Positions 9,484 through 17,703 of a stretch of DNA of 64,000 nt are shown here, in pieces. The notes under the pieces were generated by a model, which saw only the letters and a list, made by a program, of their open reading frames with translations, was not told where the DNA came from and did no database searches. This DNA is from Ochrobactrum sp. CM-21-5 (GTDB lineage Bacteria > Pseudomonadota > Alphaproteobacteria > Rhizobiales > Rhizobiaceae). The first letter of the stretch is position 1, and the number at the start of each line of letters is the position of its first letter. The position numbers and the translations under genes were made by a program. The DNA lies in contig NZ_JACLZJ010000001.1 in the NCBI RefSeq assembly GCF_014253075.1, forward strand, positions 992,001 to 1,056,000, given 5' to 3'.

Positions 9484-10995
9484 ATGACTGCCGATGACGC
9501 TATTTTCCTTGGCGCAAGCCGCAAGCCTGACGACTCTTACCAGCAGCCGGAATATCTGGCGCTGAAATATGGCAACCGGCATGGTCTGGTCACGGGCGCG
9601 ACCGGAACAGGTAAAACGGTTACATTGCAGGTCATGGCCGAAAGTTTTTCGACCATGGGCGTTCCGGTGTTCTGTGCCGACATCAAGGGAGACCTTTCGG
9701 GCATCGGTGCTGTTGGCATTGTCAATGATGGTCTTAAGAAACGCGCCGAGGAAGTGAAGCTCGATCCATACGAGATGCGGGCGGCTCCGGTTATTTTTTG
9801 GGATATATTTGGCGAGCAGGGTCATCCAGTCCGCGCGACCATTTCGGAAATGGGGCCGCTGCTCCTGTCGCGTCTCATGAATCTCACCGATGCGCAGGAG
9901 GGCGTTCTGAATATCGCTTTCCGGCTTGCAGATGAAGAAGGGCTGCTTCTGCTGGACCTGAAGGACTTGCAGTCGATGCTCACTGAAATGGCGGGCCGCT
10001 CCGAAGAGCTTTCCGCCAAATATGGTAACGTCAACAAGGCCTCCGTCGGGGCGATCCAGCGCTCGCTGCTGGTGCTCGACCAGCAGGGCGGCGCCAAGTT
10101 TTTCGGCGAACCGGCCCTGCGCATCGCCGACCTGATGCGCACCACCACGGATGGGCGCGGCGTGGTCAGCGTGCTTGCTGCTGACAAGCTGATGATGAAT
10201 CCTCGTCTTTATTCCACATTCCTGCTGTGGCTCATGTCCGAGCTGTTTGAAGAGCTGCCGGAAGTGGGCGATCCTGACAAACCCAGGATGGTCTTCTTTT
10301 TCGATGAGGCGCATCTGCTGTTCGATGAAGCGCCGAAGGCGCTTATCGACCGCGTGGAACAGGTGGTACGGTTGATCCGCTCAAAGGGCGTAGGCGTTTA
10401 TTTCGTCACGCAAAATCCGCTGGATGTGCCGGAAACCGTGCTGGCGCAGCTGGGTAATCGCGTTCAGCACGCTCTGCGCGCCTATACTCCGCGCGAGACG
10501 AATGCCGTGAAAACGGCTGCGGATACATTCCGTCCCAACCCTGATTTTAACACGTTTCAGGCGATCACCAGTCTTGCCACTGGCGAGGCGCTGGTTTCGA
10601 CCTTGCAGGCAAAGGGGGTGCCTTCCATGGTGCAGCGTACGCTGATGCGTCCGCCATCGTCGCGTATCGGGCCGCTGACGCCGGAGGAGCGCGCAAAGAT
10701 TATCGCCGCTAGCCCGGTGGCTGGGCAATATGACGAAACGGTGGATCGTGATTCTGCTTTTGAAATGCTGGCCAGCAAGGCACAGGCCGCAGCGGCCGCA
10801 CAGCAGAAGACCAAGCAAGAGGATGAAGGCGGTGGCGGTATTCTGGGGGATCTGGTCGGAACCGCGCTGGGCACAGGCCGTCGCTCCGGTCGCCAGACGG
10901 TTGCTGAAACGGCCATGAAATCGGTCGTGCGCTCTGTCGGCAACTCGCTCGGGCGCGCTCTGGTGCGCGGCATTTTGGGAAGCTTCAGGCGCTAA
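9484..10995 (+). CDS. HerA/YjgR-like ATPase (DUF853)
   Basis: A 503-residue P-loop ATPase of the FtsK-HerA superfamily. Walker A is GATGTGKT at residues 38-45 and Walker B is MVFFFDEAHLLF at about 270. The C-terminal 80 residues are alanine-rich and low in complexity, then glycine-rich (DEGGGGILGDLVG), and end in basic helices. E. coli YjgR belongs to the same family, whose role is not established; HerA proteins act in DNA processing. The gene stands alone and ends 131 bp before a strong terminator. Confidence 0.85.
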   Translation: MTADDAIFLGASRKPDDSYQQPEYLALKYGNRHGLVTGATGTGKTVTLQVMAESFSTMGVPVFCADIKGDLSGIGAVGIVNDGLKKRAEEVKLDPYEMRAAPVIFWDIFGEQGHPVRATISEMGPLLLSRLMNLTDAQEGVLNIAFRLADEEGLLLLDLKDLQSMLTEMAGRSEELSAKYGNVNKASVGAIQRSLLVLDQQGGAKFFGEPALRIADLMRTTTDGRGVVSVLAADKLMMNPRLYSTFLLWLMSELFEELPEVGDPDKPRMVFFFDEAHLLFDEAPKALIDRVEQVVRLIRSKGVGVYFVTQNPLDVPETVLAQLGNRVQHALRAYTPRETNAVKTAADTFRPNPDFNTFQAITSLATGEALVSTLQAKGVPSMVQRTLMRPPSSRIGPLTPEERAKIIAASPVAGQYDETVDRDSAFEMLASKAQAAAAAQQKTKQEDEGGGGILGDLVGTALGTGRRSGRQTVAETAMKSVVRSVGNSLGRALVRGILGSFRR

Positions 10996-11129
10996 GCTGC
11001 GTGATGTCGACCGCCGTGAAAACTTTCGGCACATTCAGAGCTATGTTGACGATACAGTCCGAACCGAAGCTGCTCTTGAATATCTGGCAATCGGGCAAAA
11101 CGACTTGTTGCGCATAATGATGTAAGAAA

Positions 11130-11153
11130 AGCCCCCGGAAACGGGGGCTTTTT
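11130..11153. terminator. Bidirectional rho-independent terminator
   Basis: AGCCCCCG (11130-11137), a GAAA tetraloop and CGGGGGCT (11142-11149) form a perfect 8-bp stem, preceded by AAAA and followed by TTTTT. It lies between the converging ATPase and L,D-transpeptidase genes. Confidence 0.9.
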
Positions 11154-11181
11154 CATTGCTGGTATAAATTACCCTCATATC

Positions 11182-11898
11182 TCACATGACGAGAATAGGG
11201 GATTTGTTCGGCACGCGATCGTAAAGATCGATGATATCCTGATTGAGGAAGCGCACACAGCCCGAAGAGACTGCCTTGCCGATGGACCACCATTCCGGAT
11301 TGCCGTGCAGGCGATAGAGCGTGTCCTTGCCATCCTGGAAGATATAAAGCGCACGTGCGCCAAGCGGGTTCTTGAGGCCCGGAGCCATCCCGCCATTTCT
11401 CGCGCTGTACTGTGCGAGTTCCGGCTGGCGGGCAATCATCTCATCCGGCGGCGTCCAGCGCGGCCATTGACGCTTGTACTGAATCACGGCGCGGCCGGAC
11501 CACGAGAAGCCTTCACGACCGATGCCGACGCCATAGCGCAGCGCCTGTCCGTTATCGAGTACGAGATAGCAAAAACGGTTGGCTGTATCGATCACAAGCG
11601 TGCCGGGCATTTCCCCGGTCGGATCCTGAACGACCTGACGCAAGAAGCGTTTGTCCATCTTCTGGACAGGGATTGCAGGCAGCTGATAGCCGTTGTCTTC
11701 GACAGCGGCATACATCTGCGCCCACCCGCCGTAAGAAGAATCGACATTGGCCTGCGGGGTTCGGTTGATAGGGTTGCCGGAAGCATCCACATCGATGATC
11801 GGAACATTCTGCCCCAACTGAGCGCAACCGGCGAGACCGGCAGCCGCTGTTGCGGTCATTGCCGTCAGGAAGGAACGGCGGGTAAGGGTCGTTTGCAT
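11182..11898 (-). CDS. L,D-transpeptidase (YkuD domain), lipoprotein
   Basis: A 238-residue periplasmic L,D-transpeptidase that cross-links peptidoglycan or attaches proteins to it. The N-terminus has a Tat-like RRSFLTA motif followed by an alanine-rich helix and a lipobox LAGC (cysteine at about 25), so it is probably an exported lipoprotein. The YkuD domain covers about residues 95-220 and ends with the catalytic motif HGN...SSGCVRF, with Cys214 as nucleophile. In Brucella relatives such enzymes tether outer-membrane proteins to the wall; that role here is inference. Monocistronic. Confidence 0.9.
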   Translation of the reverse strand: MQTTLTRRSFLTAMTATAAAGLAGCAQLGQNVPIIDVDASGNPINRTPQANVDSSYGGWAQMYAAVEDNGYQLPAIPVQKMDKRFLRQVVQDPTGEMPGTLVIDTANRFCYLVLDNGQALRYGVGIGREGFSWSGRAVIQYKRQWPRWTPPDEMIARQPELAQYSARNGGMAPGLKNPLGARALYIFQDGKDTLYRLHGNPEWWSIGKAVSSGCVRFLNQDIIDLYDRVPNKSPILVM

Positions 11899-12192
11899 AT
11901 GAAAACCAGATTAGTGACGGGAGGAGTTACAGATACAACATCTAGGGTTAACGAAGTGCGACCAAATCTGCTGCTGCAGATGCGCGGTGAATGGTGAGGC
12001 CGCCATGAACGGCTGTCTGCGATAATCAACTGCCGGGGAAAACGCCCCAGAAATGTGGCGCGCACCCGTTCGCAATAGGGCTTAAACGTGGCAAAAGGCC
12101 ACCCGGACGTCCCGTGTTGCCGCAGGGACACAATTTTGCGTGCAGCCATGAAGTTTGGGCGCCGTCCTTCTTTCAACTTTTGGTGATGCCGT

Positions 12193-12858
12193 TCAATCGA
12201 GAAGCTGAAGGCTGGGCAATATGAGGGCGGGAGAGAACTGTCGGTACTCATCCGGCTGGTTGGCCCGGTTGATCCATACCCCGCGCATGCCGAAACGTAC
12301 GGCCCCCGCCACATCCCAGCGGTTTGAGGACTGGAAGGAAATGGCCGACGGATAAAGCCGCCATTGCATGCTCACCAGTTCATAAACGGCTGGTGCAGTC
12401 TTGTACTTTCTGACGCTATCGACCGAAATCACGTCATCGAGCAGCACATCGAGCGCGGCGGATTTCACAGCCGCTCCCAGCATCGCTGACGAACCATTGG
12501 ACAATATTGCAAGGCGTGCGCCTTTGTCCTTCAGACTTTTTAGCGCGGCAGGCACCTCCGGGTAGCAATCGAGTTTCCAGTAGGCATCAAGCAGATCACC
12601 GCGCAAGGCTGGGTCTACGGATGGATAGCGTGCAAAGGCGAAATCGAGCGATTCTTCGGTAAGCTTCCAGAAGTCGCTATAAGCGCCCATCAGGCTCATG
12701 ACCCAGGAATATTCAAGTTGCTTGGCACGCCATAATTCGGAGAAAGCCCGCCCGTCAGGGCCGGCCTTGTCTGCATGTCGCCGAACTGCCGAATGAACGT
12801 CGAACAATGTTCCATAGGCATCGAAGACATAGGAGCTAAAAGACACAGTTTCCTCCAT
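12193..12858 (-). CDS. Haloacid dehalogenase-like hydrolase, type II
   Basis: A 221-residue HAD hydrolase of the (S)-2-haloacid dehalogenase type. The nucleophile Asp13 is in YVFDAYGTLFDV, motif II is LAILSNGSS, and the segment SFQSSNRWDVAGA matches the SSN.WD..GA motif of L-2-haloacid dehalogenases. The real substrate may be a phosphate ester or a haloacid; the sequence places it closest to the dehalogenase group. Divergent from sodB, with about 200 bp between the two starts. Confidence 0.85.
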   Translation of the reverse strand: MEETVSFSSYVFDAYGTLFDVHSAVRRHADKAGPDGRAFSELWRAKQLEYSWVMSLMGAYSDFWKLTEESLDFAFARYPSVDPALRGDLLDAYWKLDCYPEVPAALKSLKDKGARLAILSNGSSAMLGAAVKSAALDVLLDDVISVDSVRKYKTAPAVYELVSMQWRLYPSAISFQSSNRWDVAGAVRFGMRGVWINRANQPDEYRQFSPALILPSLQLLD

Positions 12859-13054
12859 GCGAGCAGGTGCGCCAACAAAAGTGTATTTGGCCCATCTTCT
12901 TCTTATTTCAATAATAATTCATTGCCTTGCAGCTGAAATGCCGTGCTGGGCCATTGCCGCCCGTGCTGTTGCGGCCTATGTAGATTGCGCACGCAAGTTT
13001 TCGGGCACGCATTCGCTCTGCCCGCCGCAAGCTGAAAAAAGAGGAGAGTGTCCC

Positions 13055-13651
13055 ATGGCTTTCGAACTGCCCGCCCTTCCGTATGACTATGAAGCACTCG
13101 CGCCATTCATGTCGCGCGAAACGCTTGAATATCATCACGACAAGCACCATCAGGCCTATGTCACCAACGGCAATAAGCTTCTCGAAGGCTCCGGCCTCGA
13201 AGGCAAGAGTCTGGAAGAGATCGTCAAGGAGAGCTACGGAAAAAATCAGGGGCTCTTCAACAATGCCGGCCAGCACTACAATCACATCCATTTCTGGAAG
13301 TGGATGAAGAAGGGCGGCGGCGGCAAGAAGCTTCCGGGCAAGCTGGAAAAGGCCATCGAATCCGACCTCGGCGGTTATGAAAAATTCCGCGAAGACTTCA
13401 TCGCCGCTGGCGCCGGTCAGTTCGGTTCGGGCTGGGCCTGGCTGTCGGTCAAGAACGGCAAGCTTGAAATTTCCAAGACCCCCAACGGCGAAAACCCGCT
13501 GGTTCACGGCGCGACGCCGATCCTCGGCGTCGATGTGTGGGAACACTCCTACTACATCGATTACCGCAATGCGCGTCCGAAGTATCTCGAAGCCTTCGTC
13601 GATAGCCTGATCAATTGGGAATATGTCGAAGAGCTTTACGAAAAGGCCTGA
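13055..13651 (+). CDS. sodB: Superoxide dismutase, Fe/Mn family
   Basis: A 198-residue cytoplasmic superoxide dismutase. Metal ligands are visible as His27 (LEYHHDKHH), a histidine in HYNHIHFW, and Asp and His in DVWEHSYYIDY. QFGSGWAW and the GQH-type segment NNAGQHYNH favour iron as cofactor. The start is the ATG after GAGGAGAG; the frame is open for another 66 codons upstream but that part has no SOD similarity. It has its own terminator. Confidence 0.96.
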   Translation: MAFELPALPYDYEALAPFMSRETLEYHHDKHHQAYVTNGNKLLEGSGLEGKSLEEIVKESYGKNQGLFNNAGQHYNHIHFWKWMKKGGGGKKLPGKLEKAIESDLGGYEKFREDFIAAGAGQFGSGWAWLSVKNGKLEISKTPNGENPLVHGATPILGVDVWEHSYYIDYRNARPKYLEAFVDSLINWEYVEELYEKA

Positions 13652-13678
13652 TCGGCTTTTTACACGAGTCTTCAAGAA

Positions 13679-13702
13679 AGCCCCGGTTTCCGGGGCTTTT
13701 TT
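13679..13702 (+). terminator. Rho-independent terminator of sodB
   Basis: AGCCCCGG (13679-13686), a TTT loop and CCGGGGCT (13690-13697) are followed by a run of six T. It begins 27 bp after the sodB stop codon. Confidence 0.92.
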
Positions 13703-13885
13703 AATAATAGAGTTTTCCTCATGATTTTCACGATTTTGTGATTCTTCTGTAATAAGAATATTGGATCGCAAATGATACTTGCTGCGGTGGGGATATGGTC
13801 GGCTGGAACATTGCAATCACCGGGATTGTATCGGATATTTGAACCGACGAACGTTCACTGTTCAATTTTATAACCGGAGGGTTTT

Positions 13886-14326
13886 ATGCGTTTTCTTTTA
13901 TTGACGGTCGGCTCGGCTGCAATGCTTTTTGCCGGTGCCGCACAGGCCGACGTCACCGCAGATCGCCAGGCGATCATGAAAGACATCGGGCGTTCGGTCG
14001 GGGCGATCGCTCCGATGGTGAAGGGTGAGAAGCCGTTTGACCCTGCGGTCGCGGTGGCCGCGCTGGAAAAGATCAATGACGATGCTGCCAAGCTCGATGT
14101 AGAAAAGCTGTTCCCGGCCGGTTCGGAAACGGGTGACACGGAAGCTTCGCCGAAAATCTGGGAAAATACGGCCGATTTCGTCAAGCACGTCGATAAGTTC
14201 AAGAGTGATGCCGCAACGGCTGCATCGGCCAAACCGCAGGATCTTGGTGGGCTGAAGACCGCTTTCCAGCAGGTTGCAGCCAATTGCGGTTCCTGCCACC
14301 AGGCTTATCGCGTAAAAAAGAACTGA
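13886..14326 (+). CDS. Cytochrome c' (class II cytochrome c)
   Basis: A 146-residue periplasmic cytochrome of the four-helix class II type. It has a cleavable signal peptide (MRFLLLTVGSAAMLFAGAAQA) and a single haem site CGSCH close to the C-terminus (about residues 135-139), as in cytochrome c'. Members bind NO and protect against nitrosative stress; some pass electrons. GGAGG precedes the start. It is 7 bp upstream of the dihaem cytochrome gene and forms an operon with it, and needs the ccm genes at 55237-59351 for haem attachment. Confidence 0.92.
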   Translation: MRFLLLTVGSAAMLFAGAAQADVTADRQAIMKDIGRSVGAIAPMVKGEKPFDPAVAVAALEKINDDAAKLDVEKLFPAGSETGDTEASPKIWENTADFVKHVDKFKSDAATAASAKPQDLGGLKTAFQQVAANCGSCHQAYRVKKN

Positions 14327-14333
14327 TCGGGCA

Positions 14334-15272
14334 ATGGTTCGTAAACTGGTTTATGTCGCTGGCGCCGCGGTGGTTCTCGGAGCCACTGCCTTCTGGATTT
14401 TGACCACGCCGCAAGAGGTGGATGCAGAATTGCTGGCTTCGCTGAAGCCGGGTGATCCAGTCAGGGGCGAGCAGGTTTTCTGGGCTGGCGGCTGCGCCTC
14501 CTGCCACGCGGCGCCCGGCGCATCGGGTGATGCCCGAAAGGTGCTTACGGGCGGGCATGAACTGGTTTCGGATTTCGGTACCTTTGTTGCGCCGAACATT
14601 TCTCCATCACAGCAAGGCATCGGCACCTGGACCATCCAGGATTTTGCCAATGCCATGCTCAAGGGCGTGGGTAAAGAGGGCGAGCACCTCTATCCATCTT
14701 TCCCCTATACGTCCTATGCCCGGATGCAGCCACAGGACGTTGCGGATCTTTTCGCCTTTATGAAAACATTGCCGCCGTCGGATAATGTTGCGGCGGCGCA
14801 CAAATTGAGTTTCCCGTTCAATATTCGACGCGGTCTCGGTCTATGGAAACATCTTTATCTCGATGGCAAACCGGCGGTTGTGATCGCTAATGCGTCCGAG
14901 CAGGTAAAACGCGGCCAATATCTGACGGAAGCCCTCGGTCATTGCGGGGAGTGCCATACACCGCGCAATGCAATCGGTGGGCTTGAGACGAGCGAATGGC
15001 TTGCCGGAGCATTATCGCCGGAGACGGGGAGCGATGGCAAGAAGGGCGTCGTGCCCAACATCACGACCGGCGAAGGCGGCATTGGCGACTGGAGCGAAAA
15101 CGACATCGCCTATGCGCTGCAGAGCGGCTTTACGCCCGATTTCGATTCGCTGGGCGGTTCGATGACGGACGTGGTCGCCAATATGGCGCACCTGGCGGAA
15201 GACGACCGCGAGGCCATCGCCGCCTATCTGAAGGCCATTCCTGCCCATGCGGACGGCTATTCGGCTCGATGA
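14334..15272 (+). CDS. Dihaem cytochrome c
   Basis: A 312-residue membrane-anchored cytochrome. One N-terminal helix (LVYVAGAAVVLGATAFWIL) is followed by two class I cytochrome c domains with haem motifs CASCH (about residue 56) and CGECH (about residue 206). It resembles the cytochrome subunit of membrane alcohol or aldehyde dehydrogenases and thiosulfate-type electron carriers, but no dehydrogenase subunit is adjacent. Co-transcribed with the cytochrome c' gene, it may accept or pass electrons with that protein. Confidence 0.9.
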   Translation: MVRKLVYVAGAAVVLGATAFWILTTPQEVDAELLASLKPGDPVRGEQVFWAGGCASCHAAPGASGDARKVLTGGHELVSDFGTFVAPNISPSQQGIGTWTIQDFANAMLKGVGKEGEHLYPSFPYTSYARMQPQDVADLFAFMKTLPPSDNVAAAHKLSFPFNIRRGLGLWKHLYLDGKPAVVIANASEQVKRGQYLTEALGHCGECHTPRNAIGGLETSEWLAGALSPETGSDGKKGVVPNITTGEGGIGDWSENDIAYALQSGFTPDFDSLGGSMTDVVANMAHLAEDDREAIAAYLKAIPAHADGYSAR

Positions 15273-15280
15273 TATAGAGG

Positions 15281-15315
15281 GCATTTCCAGCAAAAGTGCG
15301 CAGCGATTTTGCTGG
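15281..15315. repeat. Intergenic palindromic repeat, family A, copy 1
   Basis: GCATTTCCAGCAAAAGTGCG begins an element in which CCAGCAAAA (15287-15295) pairs with TTTTGCTGG (15307-15315). A close copy lies at 29048-29080. It follows the dihaem cytochrome gene and may also help end its transcript. Confidence 0.7.
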
Positions 15316-15425
15316 GACAACGACACGAAACAAAGACTTCGATGTGAGCTTTCTGTAGGTTGTCCATTCGGTTCCGACCGAGGAGACCGGAGGTTCCCTC
15401 GAGATGATGCCCTGGAAGGGGGTGA

Positions 15426-17114
15426 TCAAGCTGTCCGCACCTCTTCCAATTCCAGCTCTTCGAGCATGATCTGGCGCATGACGAATTTCTGAATCTTTCC
15501 AGTCACGGTCATCGGAAATTGATCGACGAAGCGGATATGAGCCGGAATTTTGTAATGGGCAATCCGCTGATTGCAGAAATCGAGCAGCTCGTCTTCGCTG
15601 AGCTTTTCATCCTTGTGCAGCTTCACCCAGGCGCAAACGATTTCACCATACTTGCGGTCGGGTATTCCGAAAATCTGCACATCGCTGATGGCTGGATGGG
15701 TGAACAGAAATTCTTCGATTTCGCGCGGGTAGATGTTTTCGCCGCCGCGTATGATGAGATCCTTGATGCGTCCGACAATGTTGCAGTAGCCTTCGGTATC
15801 TATCGTGGCGAGGTCGCCGGTGTGCATCCAGCCAGCCTCGTCCACGGCGCTCGCAGAACCGGCGGCATCGCCCCAGTAGCCGCGCATTACGCTATAGCCG
15901 CGCGTAAGCAGCTCGCCCTTTTCACCACACGGAACGATCTTCCCGTCTGCATCAACAATCTTTACTTCCAGATGCGGATGGATGCGGCCGACCGTGGATA
16001 CGCGGCGCTCCAACGGGTCGGTGGTCGAGCTCTGAAAGCTGACCGGGCTTGTCTCGGTCATGCCATAGGCGATGGTGATTTCACTTTGGTGCATTTCGTG
16101 AATGACGCGGCGCATGACTTCGATCGGGCAGGGGGAGCCTGCCATGATGCCGGTACGCAAGGTGCCGAGGTCGAAGCGCGCAAAGTCGGGATGATCGAGC
16201 ATTGCGATGAACATGGTCGGCACGCCATGCAGCCCGGTGCATTGCTCATCCTGCACGGTTTGCAAAGTTAGCAGCGGATCGAAACTTTCGTTGGGTATGA
16301 CCATGCACGAGCCATGTGTTACGCAGGCCAGATTGCCGAGCACCATGCCGAAGCAATGATAAAAGGGAACGGGGATGCACAGCCGGTCCCGTTCGGTCAG
16401 GCGCATGGCTTCTCCAACGAAAAACCCGTTATTGAGAATATTGTGGTGCGAAAGTGTTGCTCCCTTCGGGCTACCGGTTGTGCCGCTGGTGAACTGGATA
16501 TTGATGGGATCATCAAATTGCAGTTCTTCGGTAAGCCGTGCCAGTTCCTCACGCGTGACCGCATCGCCGGCAGAGATGACATCATCGAAATTCAGCATGC
16601 CTGCGGTTTGTTCGGAGCCGAGGCGGATCACGCAGCGCAAGCCAGGCAGGCGTTTTGATGCGAGATATCCAGGCCGTGCATCATCGATCTCTGGAATGAT
16701 GGAGCGTAGAATCTCGAAGTAATCACTGCTTTTAAGTGCGGGCGCAAGGATGAGGGCCGTGCATTCCACCTTGGCCAATGCGTATTCAAGCTCATGGCCC
16801 CGGTAGGCGGGATTGATATTGACGAGGATCAGCCCAGCTTTTGCAGTTGCAAACTGTGTCAGCACCCATTCGAGATTGTTCGGCGACCAGATTCCGATCC
16901 GCTCACCGGGGCACAGGCCTACGGCAAGAAAACCTTCCGCCAGAGCATCGGTGCGTTTTTTCAGTTCGGCGTAAGTTAGCCTGACATTCTGATGGCGAAC
17001 AACCACTGCGGGCCGGTCGGGATATGTCTCTGCGATCTGGTCGAGGTGGCGGCCAATCGTATTTCCTATGAGAAGCTTGTCACTTGCGCCGTGAACATAA
17101 CTTGCTTGCAGCAC
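15426..17114 (-). CDS. Acyl-CoA synthetase (AMP-binding, ACSF2-like)
   Basis: A 562-residue acyl-adenylate-forming enzyme that activates a medium- or long-chain fatty acid to its CoA ester with ATP. The AMP-binding P-loop is [11 protein letters not shown] at residues 210-220, the second motif is [10 protein letters not shown] at about 345, and the C-terminal hinge [20 protein letters not shown] and catalytic-lysine region TVTGKIQKF are intact. It resembles the ACSF2/FadD3 group more than housekeeping FadD. The start is GTG, preceded by GGAGG seven bases upstream. Single gene; no pathway partner is adjacent. Confidence 0.9.
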   Translation of the reverse strand: MLQASYVHGASDKLLIGNTIGRHLDQIAETYPDRPAVVVRHQNVRLTYAELKKRTDALAEGFLAVGLCPGERIGIWSPNNLEWVLTQFATAKAGLILVNINPAYRGHELEYALAKVECTALILAPALKSSDYFEILRSIIPEIDDARPGYLASKRLPGLRCVIRLGSEQTAGMLNFDDVISAGDAVTREELARLTEELQFDDPINIQFTSGTTGSPKGATLSHHNILNNGFFVGEAMRLTERDRLCIPVPFYHCFGMVLGNLACVTHGSCMVIPNESFDPLLTLQTVQDEQCTGLHGVPTMFIAMLDHPDFARFDLGTLRTGIMAGSPCPIEVMRRVIHEMHQSEITIAYGMTETSPVSFQSSTTDPLERRVSTVGRIHPHLEVKIVDADGKIVPCGEKGELLTRGYSVMRGYWGDAAGSASAVDEAGWMHTGDLATIDTEGYCNIVGRIKDLIIRGGENIYPREIEEFLFTHPAISDVQIFGIPDRKYGEIVCAWVKLHKDEKLSEDELLDFCNQRIAHYKIPAHIRFVDQFPMTVTGKIQKFVMRQIMLEELELEEVRTA

Positions 17115-17231
17115 ATCCGGTCCTCCAAACTTATATAAGTCAAGGTCGGCGCGGCGTCAGGATAGCGTCCGCCTCCCGTGCAATCAGGACGTCACCATAA
17201 TGCGGCAAATGATATTTTACAAAGCCGTTGA

Positions 17232-17567
17232 TTATCTTTTGGTACAGCGAACCACTGTCGGTGCGCCTGCATTGGTATACTTGCTCTGCATTGTATAGAG
17301 CCAGCCCTTGCACTCGGACATGGTGGCGAAGCAGCGGAAACGGTCGATAGGCACCAACGCGTCACCGTCGCTGATGAACGGAGAATCATCCACGCCGCTG
17401 AACTGCCCAACAATAACACCGCTGCCGCGCGGCGGTGTGTTGCAGCGCTGGCCAGCATATTCGCTGACATCCTTGCGCACCTGCGCCTGTGCGCCGGTCA
17501 TGACCGAGGTCATTGTCGGCAGAGCCAGTGCAAGGCCTGTGAGAAAAGTCACGCATCTGATTTTCAT
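17232..17567 (-). CDS. Small secreted protein, unknown
   Basis: A 111-residue protein with a signal peptide (MKIRCVTFLTGLALALPTM, cleavage probably after GAQA) and a short mature part containing four cysteines, enough for two disulfides. I do not recognise a family. The start at MKIRC has GGAGAT seven bases upstream; a methionine five codons earlier is less likely. It stands alone between the acyl-CoA synthetase and oligopeptidase genes. Confidence 0.7.
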   Translation of the reverse strand: MKIRCVTFLTGLALALPTMTSVMTGAQAQVRKDVSEYAGQRCNTPPRGSGVIVGQFSGVDDSPFISDGDALVPIDRFRCFATMSECKGWLYTMQSKYTNAGAPTVVRCTKR

Positions 17568-17670
17568 GGGTGCGATCTCCACGCCAGATTTGTCTGACCT
17601 GATAATATAGGGTGTCTGAAATCTTCTGCCAAGATATTGATATATTATAATAATATTAGTTCACGAGGTC

Positions 17671-17697
17671 TGCCCGGCGGCTTGCCGCCGCCGGGCA
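17671..17697 (-). terminator. GC-rich hairpin after oligopeptidase B
   Basis: An 11-bp perfect stem pairs 17671-17681 with 17687-17697 around a 5-nt loop, just after the stop codon of the minus-strand oligopeptidase gene. There is no T-run on that side, so the terminator assignment is moderate. Confidence 0.55.
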
Positions 17698-17703
17698 TTT
17701 CGA

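Noticed and set aside
12908-13816. A 302-codon minus-strand frame opposite sodB
   Set aside because: It covers sodB and its terminator in reverse; a hairpin terminator in the middle of a coding frame is implausible.
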